Shown here piece by piece: positions 35,820 to 47,353 of a stretch of 64,000 nt of DNA (positions are counted from its first letter, which is position 1; every line of letters starts with the position of its first letter). Below the pieces are notes generated by a model that worked only from the letters and a program-made list of their open reading frames with translations, did not search any database and had not been told where the DNA came from. Origin of the DNA: Streptomyces rugosispiralis (GTDB lineage Bacteria > Actinomycetota > Actinomycetes > Streptomycetales > Streptomycetaceae); NCBI RefSeq assembly GCF_024505145.1, contig NZ_JANIAA010000004.1, positions 418,725-482,724 of the forward strand, given 5' to 3'. The position numbers and the translations under genes were made by a program.

Positions 35820-36365
35820 GTGCCCAGCTACCGCATCAGAACCGCGACCCCCGACGACCTCGACGCCGCCCGCGGCGTGATGCTCGACACCGTCTACCGC
35901 GACTTCGGAACCGGCTATGTGCCGCGCTGGCACGCCGACATCATCGATCCCGCCGCCGCGTATCTGAACGGTGTGCGCCACACCCTGCTGGTCGCGGTGG
36001 ACGACGCCGACGGAGCGGTCGTGGCGACCGCCGCGCTCGACTCCCGGGGTCCGGCCCATCCGCCCAACCCCCCGTGGCTGGCCGCGCGTTATCCGTCGGG
36101 CGAGACCGCCCAGCTGCGCCGGGTCTATGTGCGCCCCGAGCACCGGCGCCACGGGCTGGCCCGGCGGCTGGTGGGTGCGCTGCTGGACTTCGCCGAGGCG
36201 GACGGCGGCTATCGCGCGGTCTATCTGCACACCGATCCGGCGGTGCCGGGCGCCGAGCCGTTCTGGCGGTCCCTGGCGAAGGTCGTCTGCGATGAGCGGG
36301 AGGCGCCCGGGGGCGGTCAGGGCATCGTCCACTTCGAGGTGCCGATGACTCCTGGGACACCCTGA
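35820..36365 (+). CDS. GNAT family N-acetyltransferase
   Basis: 181 residues from GTG 35820; the long open frame upstream is antisense to the ATPase gene. GNAT signatures: YRIRTATPDDLDAARGVM, LLVAVDDADGAVVATAALD, and the acetyl-CoA motif VYVRPEHRRHGLARRLVGAL, then YLHTDPAVPGAEPFWRSLA. Acceptor unknown. The stop lies 6 bp before a Zur-like box serving the next operon. Confidence 0.85.
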   Translation: MPSYRIRTATPDDLDAARGVMLDTVYRDFGTGYVPRWHADIIDPAAAYLNGVRHTLLVAVDDADGAVVATAALDSRGPAHPPNPPWLAARYPSGETAQLRRVYVRPEHRRHGLARRLVGALLDFAEADGGYRAVYLHTDPAVPGAEPFWRSLAKVVCDEREAPGGGQGIVHFEVPMTPGTP

Positions 36366-36371
36366 GTCTTA

Positions 36372-36386
36372 TGGAAATGATTATCA
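36372..36386 (+). promoter_or_regulatory. Zur-box-like palindrome
   Basis: TGGAAATGATTATCA agrees with the actinobacterial Zur consensus (TGAAAATGATTTTCA-like 7-1-7 palindrome) except for two positions. It lies 51 bp upstream of the solute-binding lipoprotein start, so zinc-responsive repression of the importer operon is likely. An iron-type box is less similar. Confidence 0.65.
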
Positions 36387-36437
36387 TGTAGCGTTCGTGT
36401 TCGGCCGTACCCGCGCAGCCCCTGGAGAACCACGCCC

Positions 36438-37994
36438 ATGCACTCTGTCCGCCGCCGGTGGGCCGCCGCGCTGTTGCTCCTCCCGCTGCTCGCCGGGTGT
36501 TTCGCGACCCGCGACGGTTCGCCGTACGACGCCGGGGCCGGGGCCGGGGCCGGGGCCGGGATGGGCGGCGGGCGCCTGCGCGTCGCGATGGCCTTCCCGC
36601 CCGCCGAGCGTTTCTCCCCGTACGGCGCCGACGCCACCCTGCTCAGCAGGCTCGGCGTCACCGAGGGGCTGACCCGGCTGGACGGCAACGGCGGCGCGGT
36701 GCCCGCCCTCGCCGAGTCCTGGACCCGGCAGAGCGCCCGGGGCTGGCTGTTCACCCTGCGCGAGGCGCGCTTCCAGGACGGCACCGAGGTCACCCCGGCG
36801 GCGGTGGCGGGCGCCCTCACCCACGCCACCCGCGCCGATCCGCCGCCCGCCGCGCTCACCGGGGTCACGCTCACCGCCGAGGCGGTGGGGGAGCGTCGGG
36901 TCCGGGTCACCACCCGGTCCGCCGACTCCGCCCTGCCGCTGCGGCTGTCCAGTCCGGGACTGGCCATCCTCGCGCCCAAGGCGTACCGGGCGAAGGACAG
37001 TACGGGGCGGGGGGAGACGACGGCGGACGGGAAGGTGACGGTCGATCCGGCCGGCACCGCCACCGGCCCCTTCACCCTGGCCAGGACCACCGGCGCCACT
37101 CGCGCCACCCTCCACCGCTTCGACGACTACTGGGGCGGCCTGGCCCACGCCTCCGGCCTGGACGTCCGTTTCATCGCCGACGGCACGGCGCGCACCAACG
37201 CGCTGCGCAGCGGCGAGGTGGACATGGCCGAGGCGGTCCCGGTCTCCCAGGCGGCCACCCTCGACAAGGCCACGCTGCGCGAGGTGCCCACCGCCCGCAC
37301 CACCGCCCTCTTCCTCAACACCCGCTCCGGACCCTTCGCCGACCCCGCCGTCCGCGCCGCCGCCCGCGAGGCCGTCGACGCCTCCGCCCTCGCCGAGGAC
37401 GTGTACGAGGGCCATGCCGACACCGGCCGCGGGCTGTTCGGCCCGGCCCTCACCTGGGCCGCGGGCGAGCGTCCCCGGCCGTCCGGCCGCCCCGCCGCCA
37501 CGCGGGTCCGGAACACCTCGATCACCCTCGCCACCTACGACAACCGGCCCGAGTTGCCCGAGGTCGCGCAGGTGCTGCAACAGCAGCTGCGCAGGGCCGG
37601 GTTCGGCGTGAAGCTGGAGGTGCGGGAGTACTCCCGGCTCGAAGGCGATGCCCTGGCCGGGAAGTTCGACGCCGTGGTGGCCGCCCGCAACACGATGCTC
37701 GACACCGGCGACCCGGTCTCCTATCTCGCCGACGACTTCACGTGCGACGGCGGCTACAACCTGGCCCGGGTGTGCGACAAGGCCGTGGACCGCGCGGTCG
37801 CGGAGGCCGGTTCCCGCGCCGACGACGCGGCGCGCCACCGCGCCGCCCTGGCCGCGCAGACCGCCGTGCTGCGCACGGACGGGGTGGTCCCACTGGTCCA
37901 CCAGCGGATCCTCCACGGCGTCGGCGCCTCGGTGCGCGGTGTGATCCTCGACCCGTACGAGCGCACGCTCGTCGGCACCGGTACGCGACGTTGA
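36438..37994 (+). CDS. ABC transporter solute-binding lipoprotein (family 5, peptide/nickel type)
   Basis: 518 residues. Lipobox LLAGC (Cys21), then a Gly/Ala low-complexity stretch, then an SBP_bac_5 fold: YGADATLLSRLGVTEGLTRL, LAESWTRQSARGWLFTLREA, GTATGPFTLARTTG, DYWGGLAHASGLDVRFIADG and LFLNTRSGPFADPAVRAA. It captures peptides, metal complexes or metallophores outside the membrane. With a Zur-like box upstream and permeases downstream, a zinc-chelate or zincophore cargo is the simplest guess. Confidence 0.9.
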   Translation: MHSVRRRWAAALLLLPLLAGCFATRDGSPYDAGAGAGAGAGMGGGRLRVAMAFPPAERFSPYGADATLLSRLGVTEGLTRLDGNGGAVPALAESWTRQSARGWLFTLREARFQDGTEVTPAAVAGALTHATRADPPPAALTGVTLTAEAVGERRVRVTTRSADSALPLRLSSPGLAILAPKAYRAKDSTGRGETTADGKVTVDPAGTATGPFTLARTTGATRATLHRFDDYWGGLAHASGLDVRFIADGTARTNALRSGEVDMAEAVPVSQAATLDKATLREVPTARTTALFLNTRSGPFADPAVRAAAREAVDASALAEDVYEGHADTGRGLFGPALTWAAGERPRPSGRPAATRVRNTSITLATYDNRPELPEVAQVLQQQLRRAGFGVKLEVREYSRLEGDALAGKFDAVVAARNTMLDTGDPVSYLADDFTCDGGYNLARVCDKAVDRAVAEAGSRADDAARHRAALAAQTAVLRTDGVVPLVHQRILHGVGASVRGVILDPYERTLVGTGTRR

Positions 37995-38005
37995 GCGGCG
38001 CACGG

Positions 38006-40069
38006 ATGCGGCCCACCGGGCGGGAGGCGGGGCGGACTGCCGGGTCGGGTGTGGGCCGGGCTGCCCGGTCGGGCGAGGGCCGGTCCGCGGGGGCGAGCGC
38101 GGGGCGTTTCGCCGGGTCGGGTGCGGGGCCAACCACCGGGCCCGGTGCGGGGCGGTCCGCCCGGTCGGGTGCGGGCCGGTGCACGGGGCCGGGCGCGGGG
38201 CGAACCGCGGGGCCGAGCGTCGTACGGACCACCGGGCTGGTCGCGCTCTGGCGCGTCGCGCTCGCCGGGGCGTTGCTGTGTGGCATCGGTCTGCTGCCCT
38301 GGCTGTCCCGTACCGACCCCGCCCGCACCGTCCTCAAGGCCCGCGCGGCCGACCGCGACCCCAGCCCCGAGCTCCTGGAGTCCCTGCGCTCCCAACTCGG
38401 CCTCGATGCCGGGCCGTTGCGGCTGCTCGGCCGGTGGCTCGCCGGGCTGACCCACGGCGACGCGGGCACGTCCTGGATCTCGGGGACGGCCGTGGCCCCC
38501 TCGGTGGCCGCGGCGCTCGGCGTGTCGTTGCTGCTCATGGGCGGGGCGCTGGTGGTCGCGGCGGCCACCGCGGGCGCGGTGTGCGGGCGCACGCTGTGGC
38601 TCGGGCCGCGGCGGCGGGCCGCCCGGCGCGGGGCCGGCGCGGGGAGCGGTGGCGCGCTGCTCGCCGCGCTGCCGGAGTTCCTGCTGGCGTCCGTGCTGGC
38701 CGCCGTGGTCGGGGTGCGGCTCGGCTGGCTGCCCGCGGTCGGCTGGTACGGGCCGCGGTGGATGGTGCTGCCCTCGCTCGCCCTCGGCCTGCCCGCGGGC
38801 GCCCTGCTGGGCCGGGTCCTGGACGACGCGCTGCCCGGCGCGTTCGCCGAACCCTGGGCGCGGGCCGCCGCCGCGCGTGGGCTGCCCGCCCGGCGGATCG
38901 CCCGTCAGGCGCTGCGGCGTGCCGTGCCCGGAGTGCTGCCGAACATCGGGCTGTTCGTGGTCGGGCTCACCGGGGGCGCGGTCGCCGTCGAGCAGGTCTT
39001 CGACATTCCCGGGCTCGGCCGGCTCTCCCTCCAGGCGGCCATCGCCCAGGACCTGCCGATGCTCCAGGCGTGCGCCCTCGCCCTGATCCTGCTGGCGGCC
39101 GCCGCCGGAGGTCTCGCCCGGCTCGCGGCCCGGCTGCTGCTCGGGCCCGCGCTGCGCGACGGGGCACTGCCCTCGCTCGACCGGTCCACCGCGCCGTCCG
39201 CCCGCGCGATTCCGCTGCTGTACGGCGCGCTTCTGCTCACCGTCGTGGTGCTCGGTGCGCTCCGGGACCCGCTGGTGGTGGACACCGCCGCCCGGCTCAC
39301 CGCCCCGTCCTGGGCGCATCCGTTCGGCACCGACGCGCTGGGCCGCGATCTGTTGGCCCGGGTGGGACACGGCGCGCTGTCCACGCTCGCGCTCGCGGTG
39401 GCGGTGAGCGCCGCCGCGCTGGTGGCGGGGGTGCTGCTCGGGCTGGTGCCCCGGCTGTCCGGCGGACTCGCCGAGACGGTGAACGCGGTGCCGCCGGTGC
39501 TCGCCGGGCTGCTGGTCGCCGGGGCGGCGGGCCGTGGCCCGTACACCCCCGCGCTCGCCGTGGCCGCCGTCGCCTGGGCCCCGCTGGCCACGCACACCTC
39601 CGCCCTGCTGCGGCAGCAGCGCGCCGCCACGCATCTCGCCGCCACCCGGGCGCTGGGCGCCTCCCGCCGCCATCTGCTGCGCCGCCACGTCCTGCCCGCG
39701 GTCCTGCCCCCGGTCGTCCGTCACGCGTTGCTGCGCCTGCCGTCGATGGCGCTCGCCCTGGCCGCGCTGGGCTTCCTCGGTCTGGGTGCCCAGCCGCCGT
39801 CCCCGGAGTGGGGCCGGCTGCTGGCCGAGAACCACCCCTACGCCGAGCGCGCCCCCTGGGCGGTGCTCGCCCCCGCCGCCGCGCTGGCCCTCCTGGGCCT
39901 CCTGGCGGTGACGGCGTCCGGCGGGGTGCGGTGGCCCCGTCGGCGCATGCGCATTGACGATCGCCCCGGTGCGCTCATCGAGAGCCTCCGCAAAGCGGGG
40001 GAGGAATCGGACTCTGCGCAGCAAGGGCGGCGTAAGCGTAATCGCCGCAAGGGTGGCGTCTGCGACTGA
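38006..40069 (+). CDS. Fused two-domain ABC permease (OppB+OppC type), 3' end altered
   Basis: 687 residues from ATG 38006 (a TTG at 37991 overlaps the previous stop as TTGA and is an alternative). An N-terminal Gly/Arg/Ser repeat-rich stretch (about 1-75) precedes two permease halves. Each half has an EAA-type loop contacting the ATPase: EPWARAAAARGLPARRIARQ (about 282) and AATRALGASRRHLLRRHVLP (about 543). The final ~35 residues after VTASGGVRWPRRRM are Lys/Arg/Ser-rich and do not look like a permease tail; the frame probably reads into the left end of the transposable element. No ATP-binding subunit follows, so the importer is incomplete as it stands. Confidence 0.88.
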   Translation: MRPTGREAGRTAGSGVGRAARSGEGRSAGASAGRFAGSGAGPTTGPGAGRSARSGAGRCTGPGAGRTAGPSVVRTTGLVALWRVALAGALLCGIGLLPWLSRTDPARTVLKARAADRDPSPELLESLRSQLGLDAGPLRLLGRWLAGLTHGDAGTSWISGTAVAPSVAAALGVSLLLMGGALVVAAATAGAVCGRTLWLGPRRRAARRGAGAGSGGALLAALPEFLLASVLAAVVGVRLGWLPAVGWYGPRWMVLPSLALGLPAGALLGRVLDDALPGAFAEPWARAAAARGLPARRIARQALRRAVPGVLPNIGLFVVGLTGGAVAVEQVFDIPGLGRLSLQAAIAQDLPMLQACALALILLAAAAGGLARLAARLLLGPALRDGALPSLDRSTAPSARAIPLLYGALLLTVVVLGALRDPLVVDTAARLTAPSWAHPFGTDALGRDLLARVGHGALSTLALAVAVSAAALVAGVLLGLVPRLSGGLAETVNAVPPVLAGLLVAGAAGRGPYTPALAVAAVAWAPLATHTSALLRQQRAATHLAATRALGASRRHLLRRHVLPAVLPPVVRHALLRLPSMALALAALGFLGLGAQPPSPEWGRLLAENHPYAERAPWAVLAPAAALALLGLLAVTASGGVRWPRRRMRIDDRPGALIESLRKAGEESDSAQQGRRKRNRRKGGVCD

Positions 40070-40112
40070 CGTGCCGTCAGGTGGTAACAAGATCATGTGG
40101 TAGTTGTGAACT

Positions 40113-41215
40113 GTGGCCACTCACGTGAAGCGGGCGTATCGGTATCGCTTCTACCCGACCGATGCGCAGGCAGCGGAGCTGTCGCGCACGTTCGGATGCG
40201 TGCGGAAGGTCTACAACATGGCGCTCGCGGTCCGTGCCCAGGCGTGGACGCTGAGGAGCGAGCGGGTCAACTACGACGCGACATCGGCGATGCTGACGGC
40301 GTGGAAGAAGACCGAGGAACTCGCCTACCTCAACGATGTCTCCTCCGTTCCGCTCCAGCAGGCCTTGCGTCACCTCCAGATGGCGTTCACGAATTTCTTT
40401 GGAAAGCGGGCGAAGTATCCGCGATTCAAGTCGCGGAAGAAGTCCCGCAAGAGTGCCGAGTACACCTCCAGCGCGTTCCGCTTCCGGGAGGGGAGGCTGA
40501 CTTTGGCGAAGATGGCCGAGCCGCTGGACATCGTCTGGTCCCGCCCCTTGCCGGAGGGTGCGCGGCCGTCTACGGTGACTGTCTCCCAGGACGCGGCCGG
40601 ACACTGGCACGTGTGTCTCCTGGTTGAGGACCCCGACGTGAAGTCACTTCCGGCCAATGGCCGTGCCGTCGGCGTTGACGCCGGAATTGACCACCTGCTC
40701 ACTTTCTCCACCGGGGAGAAGATCGCCAACCGTCGGCACGAGCGGCGCGATCGCGCACGTCTCGCCAAAGCTCAGCGGGAACTGTCCCGCAAGGCTGAGG
40801 GCTCCAAGAACCGGGAGAAGGCTCGCTTGGGCGTGGCCCGCGTCCACGTCCGTATCGCGGACCGACGACGCGACCACTTGCACAAACTCACCACTCGCCT
40901 CGTTCGTGAAAACCAAGCGATCGTGATCGAGGACCTGACCGTTCGCCACCTGTTGAAGAACGGAAGGCTGGCTCGCGCCATATCGGACGCCGCATGGTCG
41001 GAGTTCCGCACGATGCTGGAGTACAAGGCCCAGTGGTACGGCCGCGAAGTGATCGCGGTTGACCGCTGGTTTCCCTCATCCAAGCTGTGCTCGCACTGTG
41101 GAACCTGGTCGCCGGGCTGGCGGTGTCGGCCTGTGGAGCCGGTGTAAGACCTCAACGGAGAACTCCGGGCGGGCAGTCGGCGAGGAAGCAGGAACCCCTA
41201 CAGCGCGAGCTGTAG
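40113..41215 (+). pseudogene. tnpB: tnpB with internal deletion and frameshift
   Basis: From GTG 40113 the frame gives 344 residues ending at 41147. RuvC residues present: Asp in [12 protein letters not shown] and Glu in [12 protein letters not shown]. The zinc finger begins (SSKLCSHCG) but the reading then changes to [12 protein letters not shown]. In the +2 shifted frame the same DNA reads [17 protein letters not shown] and on to REL (stop at 41213-41215), the usual TnpB C terminus. The junction at TGTGG/AACCTG therefore marks an internal deletion, not a multiple of three, that removed the second zinc-finger CxxC and the third RuvC Asp (HDRDxNAA). The nuclease should be inactive. Confidence 0.85.
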
Positions 41216-41247
41216 GGAGCCCCTCCTGCACGAGGTGGACGAAGTCA
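41105..41247 (+). ncRNA. Possible omega-RNA (TnpB guide scaffold) remnant
   Basis: In this transposon group the guide RNA scaffold overlaps the tnpB 3' end and the right end. Here a perfect 9-bp hairpin with GCGA loop (41196-41217) and a second small stem CCTC/GAGG (about 41223-41234) precede GTCAA; the natural guide would begin at about 41248. Inferred from position and folding only. Confidence 0.3.
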
Positions 41248-41320
41248 AGAACTCCGGTCAGATCTACGCGCACTGTGGCGATGCGTGAACCGTGGCGTCA
41301 TCAGCGAAGCGCCGGGGGCC

Positions 41321-42403
41321 TCAGCCGATCCCGGGAATGAGGGGCACGGCCCCGGGACGGCGCGCCGCCAGCCGCAGCGCCCGGACCGTGGAGCGCACCA
41401 CCTGCTCCTTGGTGCGCGCGGCCGTGCCACCGCGCAGCACCGTCTCACGCGGCGAGTCGTCCGCCCGCACCAACTGGATCAGCCCGTCCCGGCGGCCCAG
41501 GCTCACGCACTGGGCCACGAAGCGGAAGCGCAACGGCTTCGGCTCCCGCCCCCGCGTCTCGGCGATGATCGAGGAGGCGGCGTGCGAACCGGACGGGAGC
41601 GCGGTGGCGCAGGCCATGCGCAGGGCACCGGCGGCCGGGGTGGCCATGGCCGCCGCGTCGCCCACCGCGTAGACCTCCGGATGGGACACCGAGCGCAGGG
41701 TGGCGTCGACGCGGACGCGGCCACCCGGGTCGAGGGTGATCCCGGCGGCCCCGGCCAGGGCCGTGTTCGCGGTCATCGCGGTGGCCCAGACCACCGCGTC
41801 GGCGTCGATGTCCTCCGGGCGCGCCACCCGGCGGCCCTCCTCGAGCCGGACACCGAGCCCGCTGAGCGTCGTACGGACATGGGCGCGGCCCTTCGCCGAC
41901 AGCCCCGCGCCGACCTCCTCGCCCGTGATCAGCCGGACCTTCCAGGCGTCGTGGGACTCGGCGATCTCGGCCGCGAGCTCGATGCCGGTGAGTCCCCCGC
42001 CGACCACCGTCAGCTCACCCGGGCCGTCCAGCAGCCGCTTGTGCAATTCGGCCGCCGTCTCCGGGGTGTAGGCGCGCTCACCGGGGTCCGCGGTGCGGCT
42101 GCCGAGCGCGTACACCAGCCGGTCGTACGGAAGCTCACGGCCGTCGTCGGTGGTGATCCGGCGGGCGGCCGGATCGATCCCGGTGGCGCGGGCGGCCACG
42201 TGGACGATCCCGGCCCGCCGGGTCAGGGCCTCGAGCGGATGGGTGATGTCGGGCCGTCCGACGGCCCGCTCGTGCAGCCGCACCCGCTCGGTGAAGGCGG
42301 GACTCGGATCGACCAGGGTGACGCGGGTGTGCGGGGCCAGCCGCAGGGCGGCCATCAGCCCCGCATAGCCCGCGCCGAGTACCAGGACCTGCTGCTTCTC
42401 CAT
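41321..42403 (-). CDS. NDH-2-like FAD-dependent pyridine nucleotide oxidoreductase
   Basis: 360 residues. FAD-binding VLVLGAGYAGLMAALRL, NAD(P)-binding ELTVVGGGLTGIELAAEIAE, and the second flavin motif VYAVGDAAAM. Family members transfer electrons from NAD(P)H to quinones or other acceptors. No C-terminal membrane anchor is evident. It lies downstream of the ECF41 sigma gene, with its own ECF41-type promoter in the 74-bp gap, and is therefore a likely target of that sigma factor. RBS AAGGAGG precedes the ATG. Confidence 0.9.
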   Translation of the reverse strand: MEKQQVLVLGAGYAGLMAALRLAPHTRVTLVDPSPAFTERVRLHERAVGRPDITHPLEALTRRAGIVHVAARATGIDPAARRITTDDGRELPYDRLVYALGSRTADPGERAYTPETAAELHKRLLDGPGELTVVGGGLTGIELAAEIAESHDAWKVRLITGEEVGAGLSAKGRAHVRTTLSGLGVRLEEGRRVARPEDIDADAVVWATAMTANTALAGAAGITLDPGGRVRVDATLRSVSHPEVYAVGDAAAMATPAAGALRMACATALPSGSHAASSIIAETRGREPKPLRFRFVAQCVSLGRRDGLIQLVRADDSPRETVLRGGTAARTKEQVVRSTVRALRLAARRPGAVPLIPGIG

Positions 42404-42440
42404 GTGGGCGGCCTCCTTGCCGGTCGGTGTTCACGAGGAG

Positions 42441-42467
42441 GACGACACGGCGGGCCCAGATGTGACG
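42441..42467 (-). promoter_or_regulatory. ECF41-type promoter of the oxidoreductase gene
   Basis: Minus strand: CGTCACA (42461-42467), 16-nt spacer, CGTC (42441-42444). It matches the known ECF41 promoter TGTCACA-N16-CGTC at all but the first base and lies 38 bp before the oxidoreductase ATG. Confidence 0.75.
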
Positions 42468-42477
42468 GTGATGCCGG

Positions 42478-43350
42478 TCACAGGTTCGGCAGGTCGAGGT
42501 GGCGGAGCTTGTCGGGGTTGACGATCGCGTCGATCTCGGTGATCCGGCCCTGGTGCACCGAGAACGCGAAGACCACCGCCTGCCCGCCCGCGCTGTCGAC
42601 CATGACCAGGCCCGGGGCACCGTTGACGTCGCGGTGGTGCACCAGCATCGTGGCCGGGTCGAAGCCCCGGGCCAGCCGCCGGGCGAAGCGGGCCACCTTC
42701 TCGTTCCCCAGCACCGGGAGCCGGGCCGCCGCCACCTTGCCGCCACCGTCCGAACGCCAGACGACCTCCGGATCCAGGATCTCCAGCAGCCCGTCCATGT
42801 CGCCGCCCATGACCGCCCGGAGGAACGCGTCCACGGCCCGCCGGTGCTCCCCGCGGTCCACCGAGCGCCGCGGCGCCTCCGCCCGGACCCGCTTGCGGGC
42901 GCGGGAGGCCAGCTGCCGTACGGACTCCGGGCTCCGGCCCACCACCTCGGCGATCTCGGGGAACGGCACCGAGAAGACATCGTGCAGGATGAACGCGGTC
43001 CGCTCCGCCGGAGTCAGCCGCTCCAGCACGGTGAGCAGCGCGAGACCCACCGACTCGTCCAGCGTCACCCGGTCCTCCGGACCACCGGCCGCCACCACCG
43101 GCTCGGGCAGCCAGGGGCCGACGTAGCGCTCGCGCCGCACCCGCGCCGAACCCAGCAGGTCGTAGCAGATACGGCTGATGACGGTGGTGAGATACGCGCG
43201 GGGGTCGGCGACCTCGTCCGCGGGCAGCGCCTGCCAGCGCAGCCAGGTCTCCTGCACCGCGTCATCGGCGTCGGCGACCGAGCCGGTGATGCGATACGCG
43301 ACGGCCCACAGCCGGTCACGCTGCTGTTCGAAGGCGGTCAGCTCTGCCAT
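42478..43350 (-). CDS. ECF41-family sigma factor with SnoaL-like C-terminal domain
   Basis: 290 residues from ATG 43350; the frame is open to 43524. Sigma region 2 (RLWAVAYRITGSVADADDAV, then QETWLRW) and region 4 (LERLTPAERTAFILHDVF, VVGRSPESVRQLASRARKRV) are followed by a fused SnoaL-like domain carrying the ECF41 signature elements DGGGK and NPDKL. In this family the fused C-terminal extension modulates activity and no classical anti-sigma is needed. The promoter of the gene itself matches the family consensus exactly, so it should be autoregulated. Confidence 0.95.
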   Translation of the reverse strand: MAELTAFEQQRDRLWAVAYRITGSVADADDAVQETWLRWQALPADEVADPRAYLTTVISRICYDLLGSARVRRERYVGPWLPEPVVAAGGPEDRVTLDESVGLALLTVLERLTPAERTAFILHDVFSVPFPEIAEVVGRSPESVRQLASRARKRVRAEAPRRSVDRGEHRRAVDAFLRAVMGGDMDGLLEILDPEVVWRSDGGGKVAAARLPVLGNEKVARFARRLARGFDPATMLVHHRDVNGAPGLVMVDSAGGQAVVFAFSVHQGRITEIDAIVNPDKLRHLDLPNL

Positions 43351-43381
43351 GTCCCGATCCTCTCCTCGGCCTGAGAAGGAG

Positions 43382-43408
43382 GACGAGACAGCGGCCGGAA
43401 GTGTGACA
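43382..43408 (-). promoter_or_regulatory. ECF41-type autoregulatory promoter
   Basis: Minus strand TGTCACA (43402-43408), 16-nt spacer, CGTC (43382-43385): an exact match to the ECF41 consensus, 32 bp before the sigma factor ATG. Confidence 0.85.
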
Positions 43409-43484
43409 GCCGCCTCCCGGGGGCGCGGCCGTGTCCCGGGCCGGTGGGTTGGCGCGGGGGCCACGGCAGGCGTAAGCAGTAGAT

Positions 43485-44600
43485 GTGCACATGCGGCAAG
43501 GTCCCCCGGATCCGCGCCGGCCAAGGTGGCGGACCCGTGTCTTGGTCGTGATCCCCCTGCTGGTCATCGGGCTGATCACGGTCGGCGATGTGCTGGCCCC
43601 GGCAAGTGTCCGGCTCAGCCCGCTGCTGATCGCCGCACCCGCCATGACCGCGTCGTTCGCCGGTCCCGTGCTCACCGCGTGCGTCGGGCTCCTCGCCGTC
43701 GTCGCGCAGATCGCGGCGAACGCCACGGAGGGGGCCCTCGGCAGTCCCGGCCGGCTGACCGAGGTGATCACCCTCGCCCTGGTCTCGGCGATGATCGTGC
43801 TGTTCCGCGCGGTCCTCGACCGGCACATGCGCGAGCTGAACCGGGTGCGGGCGGTGGCCGACGTGGCGCAGCGGGTGCTGCTGCGCCCGCTCCCGGTCAG
43901 GGTCGGCCCGCTGGTGATCGCCTCGGTCTACCTCGCGGCCGAACCGGGGGCGGAGATCGGCGGCGATCTGTACGCGGCGGCGCGCACCTCGAACGCCACC
44001 CGGCTGATCATCGGCGATGTCCGGGGCAGCGGGCTGACCGCCGTCGCGGACGCCTCCCTGGTGCTCGGCGCCTTCCGCGCGATCGCCCACTGGCCCGTAC
44101 CGCTGACCGATCTGGCGTCCCATCTGGACACCGCGCTGTCCGCGGAGCGGACCGAACCCCGCGACAAGGCGCCCGGGGCGGGGGAGTCGTTCGTCACCGC
44201 AGCCGTGCTGGAGATCCCCGACGACCGGCCGGTGGTCCGCCTCGTCAACTGCGGACATCCGCCGCCGCTCCTGCTGTGCGACTCCGGTGTCAAGGCGCTG
44301 GAGGGCCAGGCGCCCGCGCTGCCGCTGGGCCTCGGCCACCTGGCGGCCGGCCGCTACCACATCGAGGACTTCCCGTTCGAGGAGGGCGATCAGTTGCTGC
44401 TCTACACCGACGGGGTCATCGAGGCGCGGAACAGCGAGGGCACCTTCTTCCCGCTCGCCGAGCGGCTCCCCGGAGCGGACGGCGGCGGCCCCCAGTACCT
44501 CGTCGACCGTCTGCACCGCGATCTGCTCAGCCACACCGGCGGTCACCAGGGCGACGACGCCGCCCTGGTCGTCCTGGAACGCCGCCGGGCGGAACGCTGA
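43485..44600 (+). CDS. Membrane-bound SpoIIE-type PP2C phosphatase
   Basis: 371 residues from GTG 43485. Residues about 17-105 contain three to four membrane segments (VLVVIPLLVIGLITVGDVL; VLTACVGLLAVVAQIAA; VITLALVSAMIVLFRAVL). From about 130 a PP2C/SpoIIE domain follows: GAEIGGDLYAAAR (metal Asp), IIGDVRGSG, LVNCGHPPPLLL, LLLYTDGVIEARN and GDDAALVVLER. It probably dephosphorylates an anti-sigma antagonist in a partner-switching system; no such gene is adjacent. Divergent from the ECF41 gene. Confidence 0.93.
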   Translation: MHMRQGPPDPRRPRWRTRVLVVIPLLVIGLITVGDVLAPASVRLSPLLIAAPAMTASFAGPVLTACVGLLAVVAQIAANATEGALGSPGRLTEVITLALVSAMIVLFRAVLDRHMRELNRVRAVADVAQRVLLRPLPVRVGPLVIASVYLAAEPGAEIGGDLYAAARTSNATRLIIGDVRGSGLTAVADASLVLGAFRAIAHWPVPLTDLASHLDTALSAERTEPRDKAPGAGESFVTAAVLEIPDDRPVVRLVNCGHPPPLLLCDSGVKALEGQAPALPLGLGHLAAGRYHIEDFPFEEGDQLLLYTDGVIEARNSEGTFFPLAERLPGADGGGPQYLVDRLHRDLLSHTGGHQGDDAALVVLERRRAER

Positions 44601-44709
44601 CGCACCCGGCGGCGCGGGCGCCGCCCGGCAGCCGCGGCCGGGGCGCGGTGCCCGCTCATGGAACCGCCCAGGAACGGACATCGGCCTCGATCGCTCGTAA
44701 ACTGGTCAT

Positions 44710-47331
<2,622 letters not shown>

Positions 47332-47335
47332 CGCC

Positions 47336-47353
47336 ACCCGGAGCGAGCCGGGT
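47336..47353. terminator. Small hairpin between clpC-like and capA-like genes
   Basis: ACCCGG-agcgag-CCGGGT in the 21-bp gap of two convergent genes. The stem is short (6 bp), so its role as shared terminator is tentative. Confidence 0.35.

Larger units (their letters stand above)
40020..41247 (+). mobile_element. IS200/IS605-group element remnant (TnpB only)
   Basis: Bounds are approximate. A GCGGCG/CGCCGC hairpin (40027-40048) may mark the left end; tnpB follows; the right end has the hairpin CCCTACAGC-GCGA-GCTGTAGGG (41196-41217) and ends near GAAGTCAA (41240-41247). No tnpA is present. It sits where the ATPase genes of the importer would be expected. Confidence 0.7.

Noticed and set aside
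41148..41320. Possible small gene after tnpB
   Set aside because: Explained as the shifted TnpB tail and transposon right end.
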